Source: an uncultured Clostridium sp. (lineage in GTDB: Bacteria; Bacillota; Clostridia; Lachnospirales; Lachnospiraceae). From it: 64,000 nucleotides of DNA. The translations under genes and the position numbers were made by a program. Location: assembly GCA_947644195.1 (NCBI GenBank), contig CANRZB010000010.1, positions 1 through 64,000 on the forward strand. The letters are read 5' to 3'. The notes under the pieces are model-generated. The model was not told where the DNA came from. It saw only the letters and a program-made list of their open reading frames with translations, and ran no database searches. Positions 36,274 to 44,861 of this stretch are shown piece after piece (the stretch's first letter is position 1; each line of letters begins with the position of its first letter).

Positions 36274-37281
36274 ATGAATAAATTGACCGAACAAGCAATA
36301 GAAGAGTTTTATAAATATAATAAAATTGATGATAAAATATATAGTTTGAATGGAAAAGATAGACTTTTCGGTTTTATTTTGGATAGAAATATTCCCCGTG
36401 AAATTTTAGAAACTAATCTTACTCACTGGTTAGACAATTTTGGTTTAGATGATCAAGAAACTTTTTTAGCGCTGTTTTCCCATTTTCGGTATATTCCGAA
36501 AAATATATTTGAATATATGGTTACCTGTTTTGTTGACAGGATGAAAAAAGAATTAAGTGAATATGATTTGAAAGAGACATTATTTGTTTTTGTTGAATCC
36601 CCAAAAGGATGTAAATCAGGAATTGATGATTTTGCAGTTGCACTATGGGAATGTCTAAAAGGTGAGATTTGGAAGGAGCAATTAATTACTCATTTTTCTA
36701 TGTTAAACGAGAAAAAGATTTTAGAAAATCGAAATATTATCTTTGTCGATGATATCATTGCGACGGGGTTTTCAATGAATGAAAATATCAAAAAATTTTT
36801 TGAAAAGTTTCCTCAATGTAAAAATTCTAATATTAAATATTATGTAGCATCTCTGTTTTTGACAAGGAGAGGAAAAAAATTTATAGAAAAAAAGAGAAGC
36901 AATATGACTTTGATGGTAGAAAAAGGTTTGTTGAAGTCAGCATTTAGAGGTAATTATATTTTTTCAAGTGATGAATTGAAGAAAAAAGAAGAATGTGTTT
37001 TACCATATGAAGACAAGGCGGGGAAGGAATATGATGGGAAAAAATACGTGATGGGATTTTCGGAAAGTAAATTATTAATTGGATTTTACTATGAAATTCC
37101 CAATAATACATTATCAACTTTTTGGAGACATACAGAAGACTTTACCCCTTTATTTCCAAGGAGTTCAGAGCATGCCTTTTCGAGTAAGTTAACTTTAAAG
37201 GAAATTATTGAAAAGAAGAAAAAGATGGCGAACAGAGCGTATGTGATAAATAGCATGGGAGGATATGATGAAAGCGAATGA
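36274..37281 (+). CDS. Retron effector: phosphoribosyltransferase-like protein
   Basis: A 335-residue protein with the PRPP-binding signature of type I phosphoribosyltransferases, IIFVDDIIATGFS, near residues 154-167 (hydrophobic stretch, Asp-Asp, then TG). The N-terminal ~90 residues look helical and carry no motif I know. PRTase-like proteins paired with a winged-helix protein occur as effectors in one class of retrons. In defence retrons the effector is held inactive by the RT-msDNA complex and released on phage attack. It overlaps the next gene by 17 bases. Base composition is much more AT-rich than the window average, consistent with horizontal transfer. Confidence 0.8.
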   Translation: MNKLTEQAIEEFYKYNKIDDKIYSLNGKDRLFGFILDRNIPREILETNLTHWLDNFGLDDQETFLALFSHFRYIPKNIFEYMVTCFVDRMKKELSEYDLKETLFVFVESPKGCKSGIDDFAVALWECLKGEIWKEQLITHFSMLNEKKILENRNIIFVDDIIATGFSMNENIKKFFEKFPQCKNSNIKYYVASLFLTRRGKKFIEKKRSNMTLMVEKGLLKSAFRGNYIFSSDELKKKEECVLPYEDKAGKEYDGKKYVMGFSESKLLIGFYYEIPNNTLSTFWRHTEDFTPLFPRSSEHAFSSKLTLKEIIEKKKKMANRAYVINSMGGYDESE

Positions 37282-37558
37282 GAGGATACTATTAACTTAT
37301 ATTGGCAAATATAAGAAAGTTGATTTTGCATTTTTTGCAGATGAGTTTAACATTTCTCCCATGGTAATTTTAGACTTGGTTGTGCAATTAATTAATGATG
37401 AATTTATTAAGGTTTGTGAGGATGAACTTATTCTTACAGAAAAAGGAATGAAAGAAGTATATGAATCATTTAACAAGATTTTTCTGGAAGAAGAAAATAT
37501 ACCAAAATTTGATTGGACAGAACTATATATTCCTCAAAACTTTGGGGAAGTATTGTAA
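37265..37558 (+). CDS. Retron accessory winged-helix protein
   Basis: A 97-residue protein whose first ~70 residues fit a winged-helix domain (VDFAFFADEFNISPMVILDLVVQLINDEFIKV, then a strand pair and EKGMKEVYESF). GGGAGG precedes ATGATG, and the gene overlaps the PRTase gene by 17 bases, so the two are coupled. It ends 26 bases before the msr-msd RNA. It may bind the msDNA or the PRTase, or autoregulate the operon; the AT palindrome at 36176 is a possible site. Confidence 0.75.
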   Translation: MMKANERILLTYIGKYKKVDFAFFADEFNISPMVILDLVVQLINDEFIKVCEDELILTEKGMKEVYESFNKIFLEEENIPKFDWTELYIPQNFGEVL

Positions 37559-37584
37559 TGATGGAAGATTATATGTTAATATAA

Positions 37585-37738
37585 AAAGAGAGTAACTGGA
37601 TTGGAGTGTATTCGCTCCCTTGAAAAAGGGCACTAACATCACAATATATACGAGTTGTTCGCAGGTAAGGCGTTTGCTCACAACTCGAATATATTGTGAA
37701 TTTTTGCAAGGTATTGATATTAAGCAGTTACTCTCTTT
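37585..37738 (+). ncRNA. Retron msr-msd noncoding RNA
   Basis: The RNA is bounded by perfect 14-base a1/a2 inverted repeats: AAAGAGAGTAACTG (37585-37598) and CAGTTACTCTCTTT (37725-37738). The msr part has two short hairpins (GGAGTG/CGCTCC at 37603-37618, CCCTT/AAGGG at 37617-37630). The msd part is one long hairpin: CACAATATATACGAGTTGT (37640-37658) with its complement at 37680-37698, 18 of 19 pairs, and a 21-base loop. A G next to a1 (37598 or 37599) is the likely branch nucleotide. The ORF track's RT start at 37620 lies inside this RNA and cannot be right. Confidence 0.88.
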
Positions 37739-37754
37739 GAATGAGGAATTTGAA

Positions 37755-38747
37755 ATGGATAAAACCGTTTATTTACATAGGTTAAAAGTAAATATGCAGG
37801 GCAAATATGAATCTGAGTATATTGACAGATGCGTTTTTTATGCAGAAAGTCTATTGGATCGAAATCTGCCTGTAATATTTGATATGAACCATATATATGC
37901 TATATTACAGCTGGGGTGTATCAATTTAGATTGGTATAACGATTTTGGAATCAAGCGGAGGAATGGAACGGTTCGAATTATTTCTGCACCGAGTCGGCCG
38001 CTAAAATATCGACAGCGATGGATCTTAGATGAAATTTTATCTAAGATAGAAATAATGCCCTGCTGTGAGGGATTTACGAAAGGACATTCTATTGTTACTA
38101 ATGCAAGCAAGCATATTGGCTATGCTGAGACTCTGACGGTAGACATGAAGGACTTTTTCCCTAGTATAAAGGAGAAACAGATTGTTGATGTGTTTCGGGA
38201 AGTTGGTTATACGCAGGAAGTAGCCGTAACTTTATCTAGTCTATGTTGCCATGAGGGATGTCTGCCACAGGGAGCGCCTACCAGCCCGCAATTATCCAAT
38301 ATTATCTGCAAATCATTAGATAGGGATCTTATAGAGTTTTCGAAAAAATATGGTTTGGTTTATAGCAGATACGCAGATGACTTAACCTTTTCAGGTAATC
38401 AGGATTTAAATTGTACTGTTTCTCAAATAAAAGGAATCATACAAAATCATGGGTTTAGAATCAATGACAGAAAGACGAGATTATATACTGGAAAATACAG
38501 AAGAATTGTAACAGGTCTTATCGTTACGGAACATGGATTACGTGTTCCTCGTGAATATAAGAGAAAATTAAGGCAAGAAATATATTATTGTAAGAAATTT
38601 GGAGTAACGCAACATTTAAAGAATACGAATTCTTCTAAAGTAGTTAATTTTAAAGAATTCTTGTATGGAAAAGCATATTATATTAAAATGGTTGAACCAA
38701 AGACGGGGAAAAAGTTTTTGGAACAATTAGATGAAATAGAATGGTAA
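37755..38747 (+). CDS. Retron reverse transcriptase
   Basis: The start is set at ATG 37755 (MDKTVYLHRL), 16 bases after the a2 repeat with AGGAA upstream, giving 330 residues, the usual retron RT size. RT motifs: TVDMKDFFPSI (first catalytic Asp), LPQGAPTSPQLSN, and YADDLTFSG near 205 with the catalytic Asp pair. RIVTGLIV carries the VTG motif used by retron RTs for recognising their RNA. It would prime on the branching G and copy the msd into msDNA. Together with the upstream RNA, PRTase and winged-helix genes this is a complete, apparently intact retron. Confidence 0.94.
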   Translation: MDKTVYLHRLKVNMQGKYESEYIDRCVFYAESLLDRNLPVIFDMNHIYAILQLGCINLDWYNDFGIKRRNGTVRIISAPSRPLKYRQRWILDEILSKIEIMPCCEGFTKGHSIVTNASKHIGYAETLTVDMKDFFPSIKEKQIVDVFREVGYTQEVAVTLSSLCCHEGCLPQGAPTSPQLSNIICKSLDRDLIEFSKKYGLVYSRYADDLTFSGNQDLNCTVSQIKGIIQNHGFRINDRKTRLYTGKYRRIVTGLIVTEHGLRVPREYKRKLRQEIYYCKKFGVTQHLKNTNSSKVVNFKEFLYGKAYYIKMVEPKTGKKFLEQLDEIEW

Positions 38748-38803
38748 TATCTCAAAAAGTTTCCGGTATTCATAGCACATTCCGTCGTAATCCCCCAGGA
38801 GAT

Positions 38804-40066
38804 TCAAACCGTGTGATCTAGATACAGGATAATGTCAGCTTTGAATACCCCATTTTCTGTACGGAAGCTGGATTCGCCGTGATATTTTTCAATTACGGAA
38901 TGAATATTTTTGAAGCCGTAGCCGTGTATCTTCTGATCCTTTTTGGTTGTCTGGAAATAATTATTTTGTCTGCAGAGGGTTCCCTGGAAGGTATTGTAAA
39001 TGCTGATATAAAGAATGTTTCTGTCAAATTTCATTGCAATATTTAGATATTTGTGATCACATTGGGTGGTTGCTTCAATCGCGTTGGTAAGGAGATTGCT
39101 GATTAAGATATTTAGATCCAGGGCAGACATGAAAGTTTCGGATGGGATTTTAATAGAAGTATGAATTTCACAATTCATTTGATGGGCGAGTTCAAGCAGG
39201 TAATTTAACACGCAGTCGGTTTCTTCGTTACCAGAGTGGACATAGGTATTCATTGTGTTATGTGTCTGGGTAATGTCTTTGATATACTGTATGGCTGATT
39301 CGATTTTGTTGGATTCCAGATAGGTTTGAACTAATAACAGATGATTTTTCAGATCATGCCGTAGGGAGCGAAGATCTTCCTGGGATTGCTGCATGATCTG
39401 AAATTGATTTTGGTACATGATAACCCGTTGTTCCAGTGTTTTATTCTCAACTTCCCGTTGCTGCATCACACTCAACCGGGAATACATCAGCAGGGTTAGA
39501 ATATTGATGAGGTAGATTACGGATACACAGATACATAGCGTAATAGGGGAGATCATCGTTACTGAAATTAGGATTCCGCATAGTGCGATGCTGCTTAGAG
39601 CAATGAAAATAATTTGGAAGTTGTAGACCGTACGGGGTGTCTCAGAACGTTCATAATCAAAAATGTGTTCCCAGATAAGAATCAGCGCGAGCGTCAGAAC
39701 ACAGGGGAGGAAAGGACAATAGATTTCATTTCTGGGAAGCAGGTCGGAATAACGATGCAGATACCATACAACACCTTGTGTGATGCCGGTTAAGCCAATC
39801 GAAATGGAGATAACAGACAGGCATTTTACGACAGTGGTCTCAAATTGATACATAGTAAAGAGAAACAACAGGAAAAAGAAGAGGATCATAAAAATTTTTC
39901 TGTTTTGAATTATGGAATGGGAGAGCCAGCTTGCAGAAGCCAGGATGCCGTAAAAGGGCAGGACAGAGAGGGGATTCCGTTCTTTTTTCGTTAAAAATAT
40001 TCTGATTATCCTTATATTTAAATACACATATAATAAATGAATGAAATAAGAAAATAGTGTATCCAT
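38804..40066 (-). CDS. AgrC-like sensor histidine kinase (GHKL ATPase)
   Basis: A 420-residue kinase with about six N-terminal transmembrane helices (1-200), a coiled segment (LEQRVIMYQNQFQIMQQ) and the phospho-acceptor box SLRHDLKNHLLLVQTYLES typical of AgrC/NatK-type kinases. The C-terminal GHKL ATPase has NLLTNAIEAT and GYGFKNIHSVIEKYHG. AAGGA lies before the start on the minus strand. It is 24 bases after the LytTR regulator gene, its obvious partner. No agrB or agrD-like peptide gene is adjacent, so the signal is unknown. Confidence 0.9.
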   Translation of the reverse strand: MDTLFSYFIHLLYVYLNIRIIRIFLTKKERNPLSVLPFYGILASASWLSHSIIQNRKIFMILFFFLLFLFTMYQFETTVVKCLSVISISIGLTGITQGVVWYLHRYSDLLPRNEIYCPFLPCVLTLALILIWEHIFDYERSETPRTVYNFQIIFIALSSIALCGILISVTMISPITLCICVSVIYLINILTLLMYSRLSVMQQREVENKTLEQRVIMYQNQFQIMQQSQEDLRSLRHDLKNHLLLVQTYLESNKIESAIQYIKDITQTHNTMNTYVHSGNEETDCVLNYLLELAHQMNCEIHTSIKIPSETFMSALDLNILISNLLTNAIEATTQCDHKYLNIAMKFDRNILYISIYNTFQGTLCRQNNYFQTTKKDQKIHGYGFKNIHSVIEKYHGESSFRTENGVFKADIILYLDHTV

Positions 40067-40090
40067 AGTCCTTTTCCTCCGAAATCGTTT

Positions 40091-40810
40091 CTAGCGGTTT
40101 TCTATCTGTTTTTTCATGATGAACTCTTTGACGGATTGCCGCCTGGCTTGGCTGATCGGTATGCGGCAGGAATTCATCATGATTAGTTCGTTTGCCTTAT
40201 ATACGTTTATATAATTGATGTTGACGATATAGGATTTATGTACAAGGATGAATATATTGCTATTTAGCTGCTCCATACAATCGGATAATTTTCCATAGTG
40301 TTGATATTCCCGTTCCGTCGTAAAGATCGTAATAATTTTTCCGGTGCTCTGCATACAGACGATGTTTCTTTGGTCGATACGATAGAAGGTTTTATTGATA
40401 CGATATTCATAGAATGACCGAAGATGAATGAACAGGGAGCAGTAGGTATCAATTACCCTGGAAATCTCTTCATAGGAAATGGGCTTGATGAGAAAATCCA
40501 AAGGCCGTATTCTGAATAACTGCATGGCGTAATCATTTCGAATAGATACAAATACAATCTGCGTACTTTCGTTTGCTATATTCTGGCGTAGCTCTTTGCC
40601 AACGGTAATTCCGTCTGTAGTTTGTAATTCAATATCCAGAAAGAGCAAATCCAAGGAATCTCCGCTATGCCAATGTTCTAATAATTCTTCTCCTGAACTG
40701 AAAATCACAGTTTCGATTTCCCAATGTATTTTTTCGCAATAATCAAGAATCATACTCTCCGTTTCCCAGCAAAATAATTCGTTGTCATCACAAATACCAA
40801 TTGTGTACAT
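40091..40810 (-). CDS. LytTR-family response regulator
   Basis: The start is set at ATG 40810 (MYTIGICDDNELF), with an AAAGGATGG ribosome site; the track's start adds 23 unlikely residues. The 239-residue product has a receiver with CDD pocket and Asp in LDLLFLDIELQTTDG, then a LytTR domain (about 140-235) with ILVHKSYIVNINYINV. It is first in the operon with the AgrC-like kinase and divergent from the small XRE gene. LytTR regulators bind paired ~9-bp direct repeats; none was confidently found in the 200-base divergent region. Confidence 0.9.
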   Translation of the reverse strand: MYTIGICDDNELFCWETESMILDYCEKIHWEIETVIFSSGEELLEHWHSGDSLDLLFLDIELQTTDGITVGKELRQNIANESTQIVFVSIRNDYAMQLFRIRPLDFLIKPISYEEISRVIDTYCSLFIHLRSFYEYRINKTFYRIDQRNIVCMQSTGKIITIFTTEREYQHYGKLSDCMEQLNSNIFILVHKSYIVNINYINVYKANELIMMNSCRIPISQARRQSVKEFIMKKQIENR

Positions 40811-41014
40811 GATGTCATCCATCCTTTCGTATATCATATAGAATATAGTTTTCGGGATAATAATGCAAGTGCTATCCATCAGGTTTTTTGCGGGGATTTT
40901 TGGGAAAAATATATTGCAAGGACACCATTGTAGTGTATTGAGTTACAATAGTAATTTTGGGGAAGATTTCAATAATTTCTATAGATGTTAGAATAATAGA
41001 AATGAGGTGTGATT

Positions 41015-41278
41015 ATGAAAAAAGAATTGGTACAGGGTCAATTCGATCAACGTTATATTGAGATCGGTTATAAAATTTCATATTGTAGAAAACATTTACA
41101 GCTTACACAGGAGCAATTAGCAGAAATTATGGGGATATCCAGAGAACATTTAGCTGCGCTGGAAGCGCCTAATTTAGTGAAGAAACCATCCTTAGACCTG
41201 ATCTTTCTGTTAGCACAAATATCTGGCAGAAAACCCAGTTGGTTTCTGGAATGTGATGAATTAGAGGAAGGTAATTAA
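41015..41278 (+). CDS. Small XRE/Cro-CI-family helix-turn-helix regulator
   Basis: An 87-residue protein starting at ATG 41015 (GAGGTG upstream; the track uses an earlier GTG). Almost all of it is one HTH_3 domain: IGYKISYCRKHLQLTQEQLAEIMGISREHLAALE. There is no dimerisation or sensing domain. It is divergent from the LytTR/AgrC operon, so it may regulate that operon or itself. The target is not known. Confidence 0.85.
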   Translation: MKKELVQGQFDQRYIEIGYKISYCRKHLQLTQEQLAEIMGISREHLAALEAPNLVKKPSLDLIFLLAQISGRKPSWFLECDELEEGN

Positions 41279-41327
41279 GCCCGATTAATATGGCTCTGTA
41301 TCACAATGTGTTTTATGAAAATATTAC

Positions 41328-41380
41328 TGCATACTCTTTTTAGGGATATACGTACTCGAAATTGGAGTATGCATTATTTT
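41328..41380 (+). terminator. Terminator after the XRE gene
   Basis: TGCATACTC (41328-41336) pairs perfectly with GAGTATGCA (41365-41373), followed by a T-rich tail. The loop is long (28 bases) and contains a short run of T. Confidence 0.6.
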
Positions 41381-41390
41381 TGGATTTTTA

Positions 41391-41432
41391 TTAGCACTCA
41401 CTATTGACGAGTGCTAATAAAAGTGGTATAAC
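41391..41432 (+). promoter_or_regulatory. CIRCE operator and clpB promoter
   Basis: TTAGCACTC (41391-41399), nine bases, then GAGTGCTAA (41409-41417) is the canonical CIRCE element bound by HrcA. TTGACG (41404-41409) with TATAAC (41427-41432) at 17 bases gives a promoter whose -35 lies inside CIRCE. clpB is thus predicted to be HrcA-repressed and heat-inducible. Confidence 0.92.
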
Positions 41433-41563
41433 ATAGAAGAAAACTGGTACAGCGAATGACGGATTAGTATTCATTGTACTGGACAGGGGAAGTCTATCAT
41501 TAGGCAATTAGGAATAGGAGTACGTGAGCAGGTAGTGAGCGTAGTCCAGTCAGGAGGTGGCAT

Positions 41564-44140
41564 ATGAATATTAGTAGATTTACTCAAAAATCACAGGAAG
41601 TAGTGCAGGGCTGTGAAAGGGTTGCAATGGATCATGGTCATCAGGAAATTGCGGAGGAGCATTTGCTGTTATCCATGATGACGGTGGAAGATAGTCTGAT
41701 CCATAAACTGATTGATAAGATGGGAATAGAGCCTCCCGTATTTGAAGCGCAAATCGAAGGACTTTTACAGAAGCGGCCGAAAGTCAGCGGAGGAGACCTC
41801 CATATTGATAAATATTTGAATGAAACCCTGGTCTACGCAGAGGATGAGGCGAAACAGATGGGGGATGAATATGTTTCCGTGGAACATTTATTTCTCAGTC
41901 TGTTAGCACATCCGAGCCCAGAGATCAAGGAATTATTCCGCACCTGTCAGATTGATCGGGAACGGTTTTTGCAGGTACTATCGGAAGTGCGTGGAAATCA
42001 GCGTGTGACCAGTGACAATCCAGAGGCAACCTATGATACGTTGGAAAAATATGGTCAAGATCTGGTGGAGCGTGCCAGGAGTGGGAAGATGGATCCGGTT
42101 ATCGGGCGGGATGCGGAGATCCGCAATGTCATTCGGATTCTTTCGCGCAAGACCAAGAATAATCCGGTGTTGATCGGGGAGCCGGGTGTCGGCAAGACGG
42201 CGGCGGTAGAAGGATTGGCGCAGCGTATTGTCCGCGGGGATGTCCCGGAGGGACTAAAGGATAAACAGATCTTTGCGTTGGATATGGGAGCTTTGCTGGC
42301 AGGGGCGAAATATCGTGGAGAGTTTGAGGAACGCCTCAAGGCGGTGCTCGAAGAAGTCAAAAAAAGTGATGGACAGATCATCTTATTTATTGATGAGCTG
42401 CATACCATTGTGGGCGCAGGCAAGACAGACGGGGCCCTGGATGCTGGCAATATGCTTAAACCAATGCTGGCGAGGGGAGAGCTGCACTGTATTGGTGCCA
42501 CGACGCTGGATGAATATCGTATGTATATTGAGAAGGATGCAGCGTTAGAGAGACGGTTCCAACCGGTAATGGTAAATGAACCGACCGTGGAGGACACCAT
42601 TTCAATCCTGCGTGGTCTCAAAGACCGTTATGAGGTCTATCATGGAGTTAAGATTACCGATGGATCTCTGGTAGCGGCGGCGACTTTGTCAAACCGCTAT
42701 ATCTCTGACCGGTTTTTGCCGGATAAGGCTATTGACCTGATTGATGAGGCGTGTGCGATGATAAAGACGGAGTTGGACAGCATGCCGTCTGAACTGGATG
42801 AGGTGCGCCGTCGGATCATGCAGATGGAGATTGAGGAGGCTGCTCTAAAAAAAGAAACGGATCATCTGTCTGCGGAGCGATTGGCAGAGCTACAGCAGGA
42901 GTTGGCAGAATTAAGAGATACCTTTAATGAGCAGAAGGCGCAGTGGGATAACGAGAAAGCTTCTGTGGATAAAGTGAATAAATTGAGAGAGCAGATTGAT
43001 GAACTCCGTACTGCTATGGAAAGTGCACAGAGAAATTATGATTTGAACCGTGCCGCTGAAATTCAGTATGGTCAGCTGCCGGAACTGGAGAAACAACTGG
43101 CGGCTGAGGAAGAACGGGTAAAATCGGAAGAGCGCACTCTGGTGCAGGAAAGTGTGACAGACGAAGAAATCGCACGTATTATTTCCCGATGGACGGGAAT
43201 TCCGGTCTCCAAATTGACCGAGGGAGAGCGAGAGAAAACTCTGCATTTGGAAGAGGAACTGCACCGGCGTGTCATTGGGCAGGAGGAAGGCGTCAAGATG
43301 GTGTCAGAGGCGATTCTGCGTTCTAAGGCGGGGATTAAAGATCCGACGAAACCGATTGGTTCCTTTCTGTTTCTGGGGCCGACCGGCGTGGGAAAAACGG
43401 AACTGGCAAAATCTCTGGCAGCCAGTATGTTTGATGATGAGACAAACATGGTGCGGATTGATATGAGCGAATATATGGAGAAGTATTCTGTATCTCGCCT
43501 GATTGGGGCGCCTCCGGGATATGTCGGCTATGAGGAAGGCGGTCAACTGACGGAAGCGGTGCGGCGGAAACCATATACCGTGGTGCTGTTTGATGAAATT
43601 GAGAAGGCGCATCCCGATGTCTTTAACGTACTGCTGCAGGTATTGGATGATGGGCGAATTACCGATTCGCAGGGGCGGACGGTAGATTTCAAAAATACCA
43701 TCCTGATTATGACTTCCAACATCGGATCGCAGTATTTATTGGAGGGAATTGATGAATCCGGTGAAATCCGGGCAGAGGCAAAAGAAGCGGCTATGCAGGA
43801 TCTGCGTGCCGGATTCCGGCCGGAATTTTTGAACCGTCTGGATGAAATAATTATGTTTAAGCCGTTGACGAAGCAAAATATCAGTGGTATCATAGATATT
43901 CTGATGAATGATCTCAATAAACGGTTGGCAGATAAGGAACTACAGGTATCTATGAGTGATACGGCGAAAAACTTCATTGCGGAACATGCCTACGAACCAG
44001 TGTTTGGCGCACGTCCGCTGAAACGTTATTTGCAAAAAAATGTAGAGACTTTGTTGGCGAGAAAGATTTTGGGTGGAGAAGTCCATCTGGGAGAAACCCT
44101 TACCCTGGATGTGAAGGATGATACCCTGATCTGTCGTTAA
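41564..44140 (+). CDS. clpB: ATP-dependent chaperone ClpB
   Basis: An 858-residue Hsp100 disaggregase that works with DnaK on heat-aggregated proteins. Clp_N repeats (1-145), first AAA+ domain with [13 protein letters not shown] and [10 protein letters not shown], a coiled M-domain (about 400-525, which distinguishes ClpB from ClpC), and a second AAA+ domain with [13 protein letters not shown] and the C-terminal D2-small domain. Length is normal for the family. CAGGAGG precedes the ATG; CIRCE and a promoter lie about 150 bases upstream. Confidence 0.97.
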   Translation: MNISRFTQKSQEVVQGCERVAMDHGHQEIAEEHLLLSMMTVEDSLIHKLIDKMGIEPPVFEAQIEGLLQKRPKVSGGDLHIDKYLNETLVYAEDEAKQMGDEYVSVEHLFLSLLAHPSPEIKELFRTCQIDRERFLQVLSEVRGNQRVTSDNPEATYDTLEKYGQDLVERARSGKMDPVIGRDAEIRNVIRILSRKTKNNPVLIGEPGVGKTAAVEGLAQRIVRGDVPEGLKDKQIFALDMGALLAGAKYRGEFEERLKAVLEEVKKSDGQIILFIDELHTIVGAGKTDGALDAGNMLKPMLARGELHCIGATTLDEYRMYIEKDAALERRFQPVMVNEPTVEDTISILRGLKDRYEVYHGVKITDGSLVAAATLSNRYISDRFLPDKAIDLIDEACAMIKTELDSMPSELDEVRRRIMQMEIEEAALKKETDHLSAERLAELQQELAELRDTFNEQKAQWDNEKASVDKVNKLREQIDELRTAMESAQRNYDLNRAAEIQYGQLPELEKQLAAEEERVKSEERTLVQESVTDEEIARIISRWTGIPVSKLTEGEREKTLHLEEELHRRVIGQEEGVKMVSEAILRSKAGIKDPTKPIGSFLFLGPTGVGKTELAKSLAASMFDDETNMVRIDMSEYMEKYSVSRLIGAPPGYVGYEEGGQLTEAVRRKPYTVVLFDEIEKAHPDVFNVLLQVLDDGRITDSQGRTVDFKNTILIMTSNIGSQYLLEGIDESGEIRAEAKEAAMQDLRAGFRPEFLNRLDEIIMFKPLTKQNISGIIDILMNDLNKRLADKELQVSMSDTAKNFIAEHAYEPVFGARPLKRYLQKNVETLLARKILGGEVHLGETLTLDVKDDTLICR

Positions 44141-44211
44141 TGCAAGGGATAACCGCTTGTTTTATCAGTCCTAAATAAAATGACAGAGAATGTACAGGTA
44201 GATTACAGATG

Positions 44212-44249
44212 ACGGGATTTCATGAGAAGTTGGAATCCCGTTATTTTTA
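44212..44249 (+). terminator. Intrinsic terminator after clpB
   Basis: ACGGGATTTC pairs with GGAATCCCGT around a 10-base loop, followed by TATTTTTAT. Confidence 0.85.
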
Positions 44250-44457
44250 TCGAACAAGGATGTAAAAGGGTCTGATCTTTATAGAAAAGCATAAAAAGAT
44301 CTTCTGGTGGCAGACTATACGGCAGACACCGAGATATGCGATATGGCGCTTGGTGTTAGGAATGGAAGCTGCTCGTCGTGTGGTGGTATGTCAAAGAAAT
44401 TCGCAGAATTTCTTGCCGTGTGGCATGCTGGCGTAGCGCTTAAAAGGGAGGTCTGGT
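44250..44457. other. Unexplained, possibly structured leader before the DUF1622 gene
   Basis: About 200 bases without a supported gene. It contains a dyad GAAATTC-GCA-GAATTTC near 44397-44413, several GGC/GCC-rich short inverted repeats, and an ORF (44307) that reads as a shadow with no ribosome site. It could be a 5' untranslated structured RNA, but it matches no riboswitch consensus I know. Confidence 0.35.
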
Positions 44458-44775
44458 GTGATAGATGTAATCGAGGAGATCCTGGTGGAAATTGTCAATG
44501 GCTCGATCCTGGTATTGGAATTTATGGGAGTTTGCGTGATTGTAGCTTCTGGACTTCGGGGGTTTTATGATTATGTGAGGCATGTGCCGAGTATGAAACT
44601 GACATTGGCAAAAGGACTGGCCGTAGGCTTGGAATTTAAGATGGGCAGCGAGATTCTCCGTACCGTCATTGTGCGGGAGTGGAAAGAAATCATCGTAGTC
44701 GCAGGGATTATTGGCCTGCGTGCTGCCTTGAATTTTTTGATCCATTGGGAGATTCATGAGGAAATGACAAATTAA
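44458..44775 (+). CDS. DUF1622-family membrane protein
   Basis: A 105-residue protein with two or three transmembrane helices (GSILVLEFMGVCVIVASGL and EIIVVAGIIGLRAALNFLI) separated by the conserved cytoplasmic stretch LTLAKGLAVGLEFKMGSEILRTVIV, which identifies DUF1622. The start is a GTG just after GGGAGG. The family's function is unknown. It lies alone between clpB and the helicase gene. Confidence 0.85.
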   Translation: MIDVIEEILVEIVNGSILVLEFMGVCVIVASGLRGFYDYVRHVPSMKLTLAKGLAVGLEFKMGSEILRTVIVREWKEIIVVAGIIGLRAALNFLIHWEIHEEMTN

Positions 44776-44861
44776 TACAGAAAATGTGTCATTGGGAATC
44801 AGAAGGAGATCTATTCCCGAAGGACAGTTGCGCAATAAATTGTGCAGGAAAGAGGTAAATT

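Noticed and set aside
37620-37754. N-terminal extension of the RT in the ORF track
   Set aside because: It is the translated msr-msd RNA; no ribosome site, and the real start follows the a2 repeat.
44307-44570. ORF of 87 residues with CxxC-like motif before DUF1622
   Set aside because: No ribosome site and it overlaps the DUF1622 gene in another frame. I also considered an SRP RNA here because of a GGAAGCTGC stretch, but the conserved GTCAG...AGCAGC loop is not matched.
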